Position numbers and translations under genes: made by a program. From Corbicula japonica (lineage: Eukaryota; Mollusca; Bivalvia; Venerida; Cyrenidae), in contig JAZAYU010000008.1 in the NCBI GenBank assembly GCA_038501625.1, positions 1,612,001 through 1,676,000 on the forward strand: DNA of 64,000 nucleotides. Reading direction: 5' to 3'. The notes beneath the pieces were generated by a model. That model was not told the DNA's origin and searched no databases. It saw only the letters and a program-made list of their open reading frames with translations. This document shows, piece by piece, positions 35,152 through 47,399 of this stretch; position 1 is the first letter of the stretch, and every line of letters starts with the position of its first letter.

Positions 35152-35612
35152 AAGTAACCTATTCGATGTTTGAGGGTTTTAAGTTAACCAGAAAAATTGA
35201 ATTTTTTAAATTGTATTTTATTTCTTCCAGAAACACCCTCATAATCACTTAAGTTTTAAAACTTATTGTGTTGTATAGTTCGTATTGTTTTCATCTTTGC
35301 AATATGACGTTAGGTCATAACCGGTCAAGATTTGTTTTAGAAATCCCGGAATATTAGGAAAATCTTATATCTTGCTTTAAATAATTTACATTTTGCGACT
35401 TAAATATTGCAATATACCGGTATTATGGTTTGGCTTCCACAAAACATCATGAGATCTTTAATGAAAAAAAATAAGTTTGGTTGTTCCAAAAAATCTCCGT
35501 TTTGAACTACAAGAAGTTCGAAGTAAACATAGTATCAACATATATTATATATAGAGAGAGAATTACATTGATACACACCAGTGATGTTGCGGTAGGCATT
35601 GTAAACTGTCAT

Positions 35613-35875
35613 GCATATCAGGAATGGCCATATCAAGCAGACACAACCTACACACACAGCCAAACAGTAGAGAGAAGAGAGCATGGTATTACAATAATCA
35701 GTTTCAATATGGACGCACCAAACAATTGACGAAAGTGAGAACCCGAAGGGTCAACGCCTTGGAACGGTCAGTTGCAAAACAATCTGCCACTGGGGGTTTA
35801 AATCAGGTTCTAGGGTGCACCAACCTCACAATTGCCCAAACAGGTTCTCATATGAACACACAGGTGTGGCTTTTC
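35613..35875 (+). repeat. Family Q, best-preserved 5' copy
   Basis: Runs from ATGCATATCAGGAATGGCCA through CACACAGCCAAACAGTAGAG, GAGAGCATGGTATTACAATA, CACCAAACAATTGACGAAAG, TTGGAACGGTCAGTTGCAAA, CAGGTTCTAGGGTGCACCAA and CAGGTTCTCATATGAACACA. Open frames across it (35481-35729, 35624-35920) differ between copies and are not genes. Confidence 0.85.
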
Positions 35876-35879
35876 CTGA

Positions 35880-36660
35880 TATTTACCTTTAAACATGAAA
35901 TTTTTATACAATTCATATAAGACGCCGTAACCCCCAAATAAACTGAAAAAAGTTTCCTCTTAAATGCAGCAATTCTCACTATTAAGGTATTTTCATTTAA
36001 CTAGGAAATCATTTTCTTATCTGTTTATTCTCAGTGGTTTGTAAGTTAAACTAATAATGAGCAAATTGAACAAATTCTATCACATAGAGAACATAAAAAT
36101 TGTCCATTATATCAATTAAATTATTAATGGTGGCCAATTTACTCTTTATGAATAAATAATAGTTTGAATGACCCGAGTTCAAATTAAAATTCGGTTAAAA
36201 TCGATAGATAATGTCCAAAAGCAAATTCCTGTGAAAAGAAGAGCGATAATCTAGCACATAAATCTATCAATGTATACATCTTTGAAGATACAGACGCCAC
36301 TGTTTTTGCAGCATCTTCCAATGTTGCCATGTCAGAAATTCACAACTAGTTTATTCATCTCAGGAATTACAACAAAGTGCTAAATTAACGTTATTGTTTA
36401 TCATTCAGCCGGTTTTGTGTACAAATGTGTTTAGAGGCGCGGTCATATTCAACGAGAAAATACCACTAAGAACAAATATGTTAAGAATTCCTGAGAAGAC
36501 AATTAGATGAGCAAAAGTTAAGTGTTTAGCATTGAACTCGAAGCACTTGCGTCAATATGAAGAACATAAATTAATGAATAGCAAACTTGAATTAAAAAAT
36601 CGTAGTTTGTGTACACGTATTGACGCCTTCAAAGTTGTATTTTCAGGGACGGAATTGTGG
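35880..36660. other. No gene seen
   Basis: AT-rich and unrecognised. Confidence 0.45.
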
Positions 36661-36663
36661 TCA

Positions 36664-36842
36664 AGTAAGTGAGTGAGTGAGTGAGTGAGTGAGTGAGTGA
36701 GTGAGTCAGTCAGTCAGTCAGTCAGTCAGTCAGTCAGCAAGCAAGCAAGGTAAGGTAAGGTAAGGTAAAGTAAAGTAAAATAAAGTAAAGTAAATAAGTA
36801 AGTAAGTAAGTAAATAAGTAAGTAAAGTAGTTAGTAAGTAAA
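36664..36842. repeat. Compound microsatellite, changing 4-5-bp units
   Basis: The array passes through successive related units: (GTGA)n from 36667, (CAGT)n from 36706, (CAAG)n at 36737-36749, (TAAGG)n then (TAAAG)n at about 36751-36785, and (TAAG)n to about 36835. Each unit differs from its neighbour by one change or indel. Confidence 0.95.
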
Positions 36843-36993
36843 TTGTTTATTATTGTGACATGTGTATATACAAAAAAATTTCACAAAGTTTAAAGAATCA
36901 TACAGATAACCCCGGCCGTATGGGCCTATAAGTCACCAGTCACTTAAGCAATATAAAAACTTGGATAAACGATGCATGTTATCTTAGAACAGA

Positions 36994-37063
36994 CGCCATT
37001 TCAGCCAATCAGATGCTTGAGATTTGAGACTGGTTTCCTTGCTCAGCTTTATAACCTTCAACC
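36994..37063 (+). repeat. Family P, single right arm
   Basis: CGCCATTTCAGCCAATCAGA, GCTTGAGATTTGAGACTGGT and TTTATAACCTTCAACC. Subfamily A ending. No left arm adjoins it. Confidence 0.85.
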
Positions 37064-37064
37064 A

Positions 37065-37945
37065 AGATACAATAATGGGTTAGTTGTAGACAGTAGCAAC
37101 TTAGCAAGTTATTAAAGGGGAACGTGTTCAAATAATATAACGGATAATAGCAGTTGTTTAACAAAAACAAAATGGGTAGCCTGCATATCATGTAAAAAAA
37201 GGTTATGCTCACAGGCATTACATATACATCAAGTGGTGATTTTATAATTCATTAAGCCTATTAAACTACAACTATAAACGTAATAGACCAAATAACTGTT
37301 CAGTACAACAGAAACAGGACAAACGTCAAAGTAAGCGATGCCTTAGCGAAACGAAAATTCAGGTCGCCTTTATTGTTCACACAGTGCTCATGCTGTAGAG
37401 CTAGTTAGAAAAAAAAAGAACAAGTGGCTTTAACGAAAAACGACAGTAAAGCCATTACAATGTATGTTAGCAAATGTTCATTGTAGTGTAAAATTTCTGA
37501 TGATGTTGCGTTAACAGAATAGATATACATATTTGACATGTTTTAACTTATAATACTTATTATTATTATTATTACTTTATGCCCATAGTTTTTTTTAAAA
37601 AGGCATCTACAAGAAATTAAGCAAGCCTTTAATGGTAATTTATCATTAGATAATTGCTTTTTTCATCTACGTTCTCAAGTGTCTTTATTAAAAATGTCGC
37701 TGTACTGCATAATATAGCCAAACAGAAAGTGTATTCCGTCTTCAACTGATAATTGTTCACAGTAGAACATATCAGTTTGTGAAATATGTTGTCTCTCTGA
37801 GCTGACTATATAGTTAGTTGAGAATATGTGTTCCATGCCTTGTACGAGGGAGGGGGTTAGTAACGTTTCCGGTATCCAAAGCGTTGTCATACATGGCGAT
37901 TATCAACCGCGATGTAAAATGTTTCTTCCGTGATCTGTTAGTTAT
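37065..37945. other. No gene seen
   Basis: Contains a short (TTA)n tract at 37558-37576. The remainder is unrecognised. Confidence 0.45.
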
Positions 37946-37948
37946 GGG

Positions 37949-38528
37949 GGCTGATTTATGCCATTTCGTTTTTTCGTTATTTCGCCGCGAAATAACGCCA
38001 AGCGAAAAGACGAAATAACGAAAAAACGCCACGCGAAAAGACGAAATAACGAAAAAAACCCACGCGAAAAGACGAAATAACGAAAGAACGCCACGCGAAA
38101 TAACGAAAAGTCGCCGTGCAAAAAACGCCAATTTAACCGTACAAATAGCGTTCTTTCTAGCTTCGCCTGGCGTTTTTTCGTTCTTTCGCTTGGCGTCTTT
38201 TCGTTATTTCGCTTGGCGTCTTTTCGCTCGGCGTTATTTCGTTATTTCGTCTGGCGTTTTTTCGTTATTTCGTCTTTTCGCGTGGCGTTTTTTCGTTATT
38301 TCGTCTTTTCGCATGGCGTCTTTTCGTTATTTCGCTTGGCGTCATTTCGCTCGGCGTGTTTTCGTTATTTCGCGTGGCGTTATTTCGCTTGGCGTCTTTT
38401 CGTTATTTCGCTTGGCATCTTTTCGCTCGGCATGCATGTTTCTGTTACAGACTCAAAGTGTTATGCACAAGAACCGTAACTCTACCTTCTTTCGTTTTTT
38501 AGTTATTGCGAAATGGCATAAATCAGCC
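37949..38528. mobile_element. Foldback-like element with repeat-built arms
   Basis: The outer 20 bp, GGCTGATTTATGCCATTTCG, are exactly inverted at the two ends (37949-37968 and 38509-38528). Inside, the left half (about 37985-38125) is made of GAAATAACGAAAA and GCCACGCGAAAAGAC repeats. The right half (about 38160-38435) is made of the same units reversed (TTTTCGTTATTTCG, CGCTTGGCGTC). A short unique centre lies near 38125-38160. This matches the plan of foldback elements, whose long arms consist of short tandem units. The repeats lack stops, giving false ORFs rich in F, R and S on both strands. Confidence 0.85.
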
Positions 38529-38534
38529 AGCATA

Positions 38535-40175
38535 GTTAGTAGATACGCAAACTATTTAATATATTCTTAGCCTTTTGTAGCATGTCGTCCGTATAAAGGC
38601 TCTTGAGATGGCCACCAAGATAAATGCATTAAGGTATATCAACGTTCCTCATAATGGGGGCACGTCACGGGATAACGTACCTCGGTCATTTTTCATGATA
38701 TTCTCGTTTTTACTAAATTTTGAAAAACAACTATAATCATTTTTTGTTACTAAAATGTGATTTTGTTAGACATTTTGACAATAAAATGTTAGTTTCACCG
38801 CGAAATGCATAATAAATATTATCGTCTGCTCAAATTTATGACGTCATTTCAAAGATTGACGTCAACTGTCCGAATGTACCTTTTCCCGTTACGCGCCCCA
38901 TATCATACGCAAGTTTTCTCTGCTTTGCGCTTTTGCAAAGTCATGTTTGTTTCTGTTTACCAAACATTACTGGTCCAGTATTTAGCAACAATGTCACAAT
39001 CAATTTACATAATTCCTTGATGTCGGTAAGCATAAAGAAATACATAAATGATCTCTACAGGATCATACTAAATTAAGTCCTTAAGATTGTAATAAAGTAT
39101 TGTGGATTATTGAAGTCTTAAGTGAATAAATAAAGTCAATCAAACATTTTGCAAATAATAACTGATAAACTTATCTGGGTCTCGGTCCAAAATGCATGAA
39201 TGAAACTCTCTCTCTTAGGTATGCAATGATTTAAACGTACTTAAACTATCGATATGATGTTATCAATAAACGGGCGTTGTCTTGTGTGTACACGACAGAG
39301 GACCCAATGGTTTCGTTAGGTTGTGTGGTGCATACTAGACTGCATTTCTGGGTCGGCAAATAGTGGCCTTCCTACAGCTAGTAAATCTAACGAGATCAAT
39401 GAGAGCAGCGTTATGGCATGATCATTAAAAACATGTAAATGGCATTTTCCGAAAACAATGAAGTTTCACGTTAGCAACTTACTGTGCTATAATAAAACTG
39501 TTTTTACAAAAAAAATTAAGATAAAGTTTCAAAGTCGAAATTTATTTCTGAACTTCTTTGGTCTGAACATTTGGGGTATAATCAACGATGATTTTTTCGC
39601 TTTTACTAATTTTAAGAGACAAACAGATTAAGTCAATGTTTAAATGAAGATAAAGAAATAACATCAGCAACGATGGTCATCTTGATCTTTCGTTTTGAAA
39701 AAGAAAACTTTAGAAACCTAAACAATTCAAGATGGCGATCGATTTTCAAAATGACCGCCATGAACTGTACCAAAATGCTATTTTCTGTACATTTTTTTTT
39801 TATATGAGAATCCGATTGAAATGGTTTTGGAATCAAATTCTTTGTTTTCGTTTATGTATATCCTTAATTTGTATCGTATTATTAAAAGCAAATCTATCGG
39901 TATAAGAGGTTTTAAACCATGGCTCTGCTATGCAACTGAGCAATCTTGTCTTGGGAATAGAGATACACTGCTGAACACTTTTCTTAAGGTTGTGAAAAGT
40001 AAAGCAGCGGCTATGCCATTATAGTATTCTAGAACGCACTATCTGAACAGTGGCAGCGGTCGATGCTAGCACAAACTGTCGTGGTTAAGGGCCGTCTACA
40101 GTCAGAAATGTACGTTCGTTTTTAAAAAAAGAAAGTTATCCAAAACTTTTCTAATGGCAAAATGCAGTTCAATGA
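38535..40175. other. No gene seen
   Basis: Nothing assignable. A weakly similar pair of blocks (39375-39445 and 41210-41280: ACAGCTA, GAGATCA(A/G)TGA, ATGGC) hints at another old dispersed repeat. Confidence 0.4.
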
Positions 40176-40179
40176 AACC

Positions 40180-40470
40180 TTGAATTAACAAATGTGTTAT
40201 TGTATATTCATTTTGCATTTATTAGGACACGTTAGAAACGTAAAGGAAAATGTATGTCTAAAAGTTTTCTAAAATTCTTTTTACATTGATTCACAAAAAT
40301 TAAACAACACAAAACAGCATTTTGAATTGAACTGTTCTAATTTTTCTTAACTTGTGATTAATGAGGATAAATAAATAACGGAAATGTCATTGAATTTTAT
40401 TGAACTGCATTTTGCCGTTACAGAGATTGCAATATTTATTTTTTTTAGCGATGACTCTAGCAATGAGGAC
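40180..40470 (+). repeat. Old dispersed repeat, partial copy
   Basis: GAACTGTTCTAATTTTTCTT, ATAAATAACGG, and TTATTGAACTGCATTTTGCC then GTTACAGAGATT correspond to blocks of the repeat at 1200-1620 and 49000-49760. Confidence 0.45.
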
Positions 40471-40474
40471 TGTA

Positions 40475-41832
40475 AATACTAACGTGAACAATTGTAGAAG
40501 GTTGTTTAAATAACAGATTAAATTACAATAAAAGTACAAATCAAAAACATATAATTTATAACAATATTTTGAAACGACAAAGACATTTTAAAAATCGAAA
40601 ATAGTTCACATTTGCAGGACGATTTTGCGTTTTCTTTTCAAGCAGGTAGATCTCTCAAAATCAAAGAATCTTTGGAAAAGCCTTACTTGAGATATATTAG
40701 ATAATAATATCTATGCTTCTTTATACATATGGGCTACTAGCTACGTCCATTACTCCTCTATAGTTCCTTAAACTGAAGCGAGAGAGATCAAGTCCTCATT
40801 CCTATGTACTAAAATACTTACCGGGTACGAGACATTGGCGTGCGTCATATTACATATTTCTGTGTTTGAAATATCTTAAAATTATTTTAAATTGTCAGTT
40901 TAAATACTTTTATCAATATAAATAGCCTATAATTTAATTTAGTACAAAGATATTGACCTTAAAATAGAAACCAAAACAGACATTGACCGAGTTTCGGTCT
41001 TGCTTAATTTGATAATAAACACTCGTGAAATTGTTTGATACATTTAAGTGCGTCATTTGAATATGTTTTAGATTCGCAGCAAATTGCACCCTCTAAACAG
41101 GCCATGTGTAGCTCGTGGATTTTATGAAATATTCATTTGATGATATTATAATATTAATAGATGTTCATAAAACTTTTTTATAAGTTATATGTTGGCTGTT
41201 TTATCTTAACAACAGCTACGAAATATGAGGAGATCAGTGACAGCAGGGTGATGGCCTGCTAGTTAAGCAACACTGTAAGTTTTCAAACTTTAACTTCAGA
41301 CCAGTAAAAATCAGTTCCATGCGGTTGGTCATTTGGATCAACAAAACTGCTATTTAAGATTTCTACAATATTTAATTTTACGACGAGTATTTATCCAGTT
41401 TCACCACAAGAAAACTTGTCATTTAATTGTAATCACAAGATGTTATTCAGATTTACAACATAATCAATGAGGGTCAAACTAGTCATTGAAAAAATGACAT
41501 GCAAGCATAAAAAATCATGTATTCATCTGGTCTGGGAATGTACAAAGTCTAAGGTAATTTGTGCGAAAATCATGTATAATACCGGTATATTGGGAGAAGG
41601 TGAGGTGCGATGGATGGGTTGAGATGAATGCAGCTGAATGGAAGGCACGAATTTACACGTGTTCTACTTTATAGAATATTATCTTGATTAAACATATTTT
41701 GCGTAGATTTTTTATTACGTATTTGTTGATTTTTAACTGTGACTGTTATTTTTGATGTTATGGAATAGATGTGGTAACCCTAGAAGACCGAAACGATAGA
41801 ACATGAAGAAGTCAAAGCTCCTAAAGAATCTC
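40475..41832. other. No gene seen
   Basis: AT-rich and unrecognised apart from the weak block mentioned for 38535-40175. Confidence 0.45.
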
Positions 41833-41834
41833 AT

Positions 41835-41934
41835 GGGCCCGAGATCATAAAACTGAAACTGGAGACTAGTTCAGCCAATAAGATGCTTGAGATTTGAGAC
41901 TGGTCTCCAGCTTTAGACTTATAATCTTGTCCCT
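41835..41934. repeat. Family P palindrome with deleted centre
   Basis: GGGCCCGAGATCATAAAACT at left and TTATAATCTTGTCCC at right. The left arm is cut after GGAGACTAG and joins the right arm at TTCAGCCAATAAGATG, so about 40 bp round the centre are missing. Confidence 0.8.
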
Positions 41935-42483
41935 GGCTAGCAGGTCCGCCACAACTCTTCTCTATTTCTTAAATGACAATACTACAAAAAGCGATAAGCC
42001 CTATCGTTTAACTGTTATCAAGGATTTGCAGTTAATTCCATGCACCTGTCATTATTATTGTGACGTCCATATAAAGGTTGACTACTTAGAGCTATTTATA
42101 ATTTAGTGAATTTGAAAAATAAATGTGTTTTTTTTTTCATGTTCATAAATATGATTAAAATGAGTTTGGGATAGATTGCAACTTGCGCCATAAGGCGAGA
42201 AATCTAAGGCGGTGTCACATATAAGCAGATAAGACTTAAAATGAACTTTGGAATTGATACATGTATATGTCGTAAGTTCGATCCATACCTTTAAAATATT
42301 TTTTTGCATAATAAATAATTGTAAATTAAATGATTTTTTTCTGTTTCTATGCAATTCCTAGTAAAATTGTATTTTTACAGTTTCCACTGTTTTCCCTAAT
42401 AACGAAATAGATGTGACAAAACAAGATAAGGAACACGCGAAAATCGCACTACTTGAGTTGAAAACCCTTCAAAACACCATTGC

Positions 42484-42561
42484 TGAAGACTATAAAACTA
42501 AGATTGGAAACCAGTCTCACATCTCAAGCATCAGATCGGCTCAAATGGCGACCTTGGGCCC
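42484..42561 (-). repeat. Family P, single left arm
   Basis: GAAGACTATAAAACTAAGAT, CCAGTCTCACATCTCAAGCA, GATCGGCTCAAATGGCGACC. It runs inside a spurious 79-codon frame (42413-42652). Confidence 0.8.
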
Positions 42562-42735
42562 AAGTGTACCTTGTTTACAAGAAGCAATTTTCCTGTCGTT
42601 ATCCATGATTTACAGAGCCAAGGTCAACGAAGATTTTGAGAACAAAAATTGAAGCTTAGATCGTGTGGGGCTCAAAAACGGGATAAGGTTGAACCATAAT
42701 GATTTAATGTTAAATTTTTGCTTAGATCGTACATG

Positions 42736-42867
42736 GACACAATTCTTGGAGACCAGTTTCAAATCTCAAGCATCTGATTGGTTGAAACACCGATTAGTTG
42801 CCATTTCAGCCAATCAGATGCTTGAGATTGGAGACTGGTCTTTAAACTTAGTTTTATTATCTTCGGC
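42736..42867. repeat. Family P palindrome
   Basis: A left arm lacking its first ~20 bp (GGAGACCAGTTTCAAATCTC) and a right arm GCCATTTCAGCCAATCAGAT to TTTATTATCTTCGGC. Confidence 0.85.
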
Positions 42868-42869
42868 AT

Positions 42870-43630
42870 GGATAAGCAGATTTCTACACTTTCTCATGAC
42901 AAATATTGCTTAATGCTTATACATTTACTCATGGCCTGTACCATAACTGTACTTGCACAAGCAGTTCTCTGTCTGTCCTACCAATAATCGCTTTACGGCA
43001 AAATGCTCTAACGCAAACTGCTTCATCGGGAGTTTCAGTCGGTATACTTCTACAATGCGTGGAAATAGATGCGTCATGAAAAGCGGAAGTTTATGGCGGA
43101 TATGACCGAGGAGGACGGGCGGTTATGTTGAACAATAAAGACACATAAAATGTCTTACTCCCCACCCCATCCCACCACCCCAAACAAGAAGAGCGCAGCT
43201 ATCATAAAGTGTGTATCCTTTGTACCATGCAAACTTGGGAAATGGGGCCATTGATTTTATCGGCCAATTTTAGACAATAACCATACTTCACATTTCATAG
43301 TTTATTCAAATTCAAAGCAATTATTCACATACATGAAAATGAACATTTACCTGAATTTAGGCTCTTATATATAGAGACTCTGTTGTCAATCGTGGTTTAT
43401 CTGTAAGTCCTGGTAGTAGGACATTGTTGGCATTATAATCCCATATCTGACAATTAATCTACTAAAGTCCTCCCACTGACATAAAAAGTAAGTAAATTAA
43501 GTAAGTATATTAAAGTGTCTAGGCAACGCTTTCATTGGATATAATATTTATTTTAAGCAGACTATTATTCAAACCTTAATGATAACACAAAGCTTACACA
43601 GAGAAAATTAATAACATGTAGTGGTATAAT
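42870..43630. other. No gene seen
   Basis: A C-rich patch at 43160-43185 is the only distinctive sequence. Confidence 0.45.
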
Positions 43631-43633
43631 TAT

Positions 43634-44995
43634 CCCCAGACGATGACTCGGATGGGGGATATTGTTTTGGCGTTGTCCCTCCGTCCCTCCGCCAATCCGT
43701 CCGTCTGAATTTGGTTTCTGCACTATTTCTCTGCAACTACTGGATAGGTTTTAAAAAAAAATTGTGGTTGTGGGAACTACCAATATCAAGAGAAGATGCG
43801 CATATAGAGCAGTATTCGTTTCCGCGCTATTTCTCTGAAACTGCTGGCTGGATTTTAACGAAACTTGTGGGAACTAACAATACCAAGATGCGCATATCGA
43901 AGTCTTGTTCCGTTCAGGCCTTTTAACACAGAGTTATGGCCCCTTGATAAGTAATGCAGTATGCATATAGAGCGGTATCGTTTCCGTGCTATTTCTCTGC
44001 AAATGCATGCTGGATTTCAACGAAACTTTGTGGAAACCATCAATACCAAGAGGAAATGTGCATATCGTCTTCTTGTTCCAGTCAGACCCTTTAACACAGA
44101 GTTATGGCCCTTGATAAGTTATGCAGTATTCATATAGAGCAGTATTCGTTTCCGTGCTATTTCTGCAACTGCTGGCTGGATTTCAACGAAACTTTGTGGG
44201 AACCATCTATACCAAGAGGAGATGCGCATGTCGTCTTGTTCAGGTCTAACCGTTTAACATAGCGTTATGGCCCTTTGATTAGTTATGCAGTATTCATTTA
44301 GAGCAGTATTCGTTTCCACGCTATTTCTCTGCAAGTGTTTGCTGAATTTCAACAAATTTTTGTGGGAATCATCAGAACAAAGAGGAGATGCGCATACTTC
44401 TGTTTGATGTTAGGAGGAGGAACATCAATACCAAGAGGACATATTCTTGTTCCGGTCAGACATAACAACACAGAGCTATTGCCCTTGATAAGTTATGCAG
44501 TATGGATATAGAGCAGTTTTCGTTTCCGGGCTATTTCTCTGCAACTGCTGGCTGTATTTCGAGGAAACTTTGTGGGAAACATCAATACCAAGAGGAGATA
44601 TTCATATCGTCTTCTTGTTCCGGTCAGACCCTTTAACACAGAGTTATTGCCCTTGATAAGTTATGCAGTATGCATATAGAGCAGTATTCGTTTCCGGGCT
44701 ATTTCTCTGCAACTGCTGGTTGGATTTCAAGGAAACTTTGTTGGAACCATCAATACCAAGAGGAGATGCGCATGTCTCGTCTTGTTCAGGTAAACCGTTT
44801 AACATAGCGTTATGGCCCTTTAAAAAAGTATTCATATAGAGCAGTTTTTGTTTCCGCATTATTTCTCTGCAACTGTTGGCTGGATTAAAACTTGGTGGGA
44901 ATCATCAATACAAAGAGGAGATGCGCATACTTCTGTTCGGTGTTAAATTGTATTAAATATTGTAAAGGGGAGGATGCAGAGAGAAATCTACGATA
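43634..44995 (+). repeat. ~165-bp tandem array, about seven units
   Basis: After a lead-in ending GTCCCTCCGTCCCTCCGCCA, the landmark CGTTTCCG-(C/T/G)GCTATTTCTCTGCAA recurs near 43821, 43983, 44151, 44314, 44524, 44693 and 44853 (spacing 160-169, one of 210). Other shared parts are GCATATAGAGCAGTATTCG, AACGAAACTTTGTGGGAA, ATCAATACCAAGAGGAGATG and AACACAGAGTTATGGCCC. It ends near GGGGAGGATGCAGAGA. Frames inside are by-products. Confidence 0.9.
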
Positions 44996-44999
44996 AGCG

Positions 45000-45700
45000 A
45001 GAAAATGTGTTATACCGGGATAAAATGTTAACGTGTTGTCATAATAGTACTGCATGTACTGACATTTGCATGATAAATGTGGTTACTCTGGAAAGGGGCC
45101 TCAAACAAAAATGTTGACAGGTTGGAATACTTGGAAACTGTATTTTTGCAAGTATTAATCTTCAATTAAGCTTCAAGTTCGACCAGCTAATGTATAAGCT
45201 TCACTCGTTTTAGCCAGGTTTTTTACCCTCAGTTGTGACCATAAAATATGTTACCTTTTGTTGGCTTTTAACATTTTCTCTTGAAGGTGAACATCACTTT
45301 AGGAGAAAGCTAAAGGATCTTAGTGATGTGAAATAAGGAGGAAGAAACTATTATCTTTACCCATCGATTTGTACCGAGTAATTTTAGAATACTTATAACT
45401 GAATTCGAAGAGCGAGCACGTTTGATTTGACCTATAATCATTAAGAGTGACCTTGACAAAAATACTTTAATGACCAGGAATTTGTTTCTGCACATTGTCT
45501 CTGCGAGGTTAACATATGAGCCATAACATAAAATTTAAAAATCTTTAATTTATTATTAAGATACGGAGCGGACGTAAAATCGTGAAGAGTTCCATTGACT
45601 GTGTTTACTATTGGGTTTCTTCACATTGTCTATTTAATTAAATCATCGACAAAATTAACGCTTAACACTTAGGCGTACCGTTGATCTTACATTTTGACCA
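45000..45700. other. No gene seen
   Basis: AT-rich and unrecognised. Confidence 0.45.
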
Positions 45701-45701
45701 G

Positions 45702-45847
45702 GGCTGGAGGTTATAAAGCTGAGCATGGAAACCAGTCTCAAATCTCAAGCATCTGATTGTCTGAAATGGCGACTGGTCGCCATTTCAGCCAATCAGATGC
45801 TTGAGATTTGAGACTGGTTTCCAAACTCAGTTTTATAACCTTCAGCC
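45702..45847. repeat. Family P, intact palindrome (reference copy)
   Basis: The best palindrome of the family: GGCTGGAGGTTATAAAGCTG to CTGAAATGGCGAC, then TGGT, then GTCGCCATTTCAGCCAATCA to TTTATAACCTTCAGCC. Arms are about 70 bp with few mismatches. It defines the family length (~146 bp) and subfamily A ends. Confidence 0.92.
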
Positions 45848-46204
45848 AAGGTGTTTGCTTTTACGAATCATCTCATTTAGATGGGTAAGGTCACAAGTTT
45901 GTAAAGAGAATGCGTCGAAAAAATACGTTTCTAAAGTTTTAGACATTTCAGTATATATTTTTAGTATATTTTGAAAATGATTCAATAAACTACATCAAAC
46001 GGAGGTAACAAGGGTAAAATATATTTTGTACTTTGAAATCAAGGGACTTGTGGGTTGCAACTGTTCAGATAGTGTTCCCAGCGGTAGTTTTACTATCTGA
46101 AGTATAGACTTCGATACAGGCAAAGGTACGTAACTAGTATTAAGTCTGAAAATAGGATGACTGGAGTAGTCTGTGCCCAATATCATTTAAAACTAAATTA
46201 GAAG

Positions 46205-46280
46205 GTCGCATTTTTCAGCCAATCAGATGCTTGAGATTTGAGACTGGTCTCTAATCTTAGTTTTATGATTTTGGGTCCGG
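46205..46280 (+). repeat. Family P, single right arm (subfamily B)
   Basis: TTTCAGCCAATCAGATGCTT, GAGATTTGAGACTGGTCTCT, TTTTATGATTTTGGGTCC. Confidence 0.85.
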
Positions 46281-46284
46281 ATCT

Positions 46285-46745
46285 ATGAAGTCCAGCAAAA
46301 AAACCTACGAATGTTTGCTAAAATAAGGAGAAATGGTAACTCGGTGGATAGATAGTTAACATAAAATATGAGGGTATGGTCCTGGGTTAAACAACTGTTT
46401 ATGTCTAGCGCAACAACACATAATTATCTAGCTACTGAATCTTATAAAACTACGTGTAAGCATAAACTATTTTTTTCAAAATTCTATGCAACAAGTGAGT
46501 AATGTTAAATATACGTCACACTTCCCAACACATTAAAATTGACAGGCAAAAATAGTTAAAAGCGACACATTTAGTAAAATAACTTGATAAAAAGCACTAT
46601 GCAGCGGTTTTGATGCAAAGAATTAACATTCAACTTCGGGTCATCTTTTTTTAAAGGGTTAAACTCATCTATTCTGATGTAAAAAGTTGTACATCAAATA
46701 ATGGTTAAACCTCAGAGTTCTTTAGGTAAAAAAGAGTAAAACCAG
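46285..46745. other. No gene; weak tRNA-like trace
   Basis: GTAACTCGGTGGATAGATAG at 46337-46356, followed by GTCCTGGGTTAAAC (46379-), resembles the A and B boxes of a decayed tRNA-derived SINE. Support is thin. Confidence 0.25.
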
Positions 46746-46749
46746 GATG

Positions 46750-47395
46750 TCTCTTGTCTTCTTATCATTTTATTATCTGCTCAGAAATACTATCCATTGC
46801 AATAAATCAAAAGGAAGACATAAAAGGAATAAAAACATATAATTTTCAAGTAAAAAAGCACACGTTATGCTGACGACGCAAGCTTTTTCACTGATGGTTC
46901 GAAGAAATCGTTTGAAGCTCTAATAAATACACTTGATAAATTTGGAATCCTATCGGGTCACATATTCAATACTTCAAAAAGCATGGTTATGAAACTTGGC
47001 TCGCTACGAAGCAGTGACATGGCATTTTGCAAGGAAAAACAATTACAATGGACATCTTTTGAAGCAAAAATCTTGGAATAATATTTAGTAATCATATAAA
47101 GAGCATACCATTAATGTTATATTGAACCTAAAATAATCTTATTTAAACATACTCTTGACATGGAAAAAGTGGCACCTTTCTTTGTTAGGAAAAATAGCCG
47201 TACTTACAATGTCTGCACTCCCAAAACTTGCATATCCTCCTGTCTTAAAAACACCACCTAAACAAATTATTAAAGAACTGAACAATACTTTCAATAACTT
47301 TTTATTACTTATGTTTGCTCAAGAAACAAAGTGCAACGGGTACCAAAGGCATCCATCCGGTCACAAAAAAAGAAACTTTATTAAAATATAATATC
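46750..47395 (+). pseudogene. Decayed non-LTR (LINE) reverse transcriptase fragment
   Basis: Pieces of a reverse-transcriptase domain lie in order across several frames. First comes a stretch around IICSEILSIAINQKEDIKGI (46770-46830), the segment that precedes the active site in LINE RTs. Then the catalytic box YADDASFFTDGSKKSFEALI (46866-46925), then SGHIFNTSKSMVMKLGS, and QLQWTSFEAKIL up to 47080. Next the ORF 47155-47391 gives WHLSLLGKIAVLTMSALPKL, the usual segment after the palm. A one-base shift just before YADD and another near 47080 break it. I infer an L1/Tx1-like mollusc LINE. No endonuclease or tail was found. Confidence 0.85.
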
Positions 47396-47399
47396 AAGG

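Noticed and set aside
37814..38570. Open frames of 66-126 codons on both strands with FRYFAWR/FVIS repeats
   Set aside because: They come from stop-free micro-repeats of the foldback-like element; several overlapping frames are open at once.
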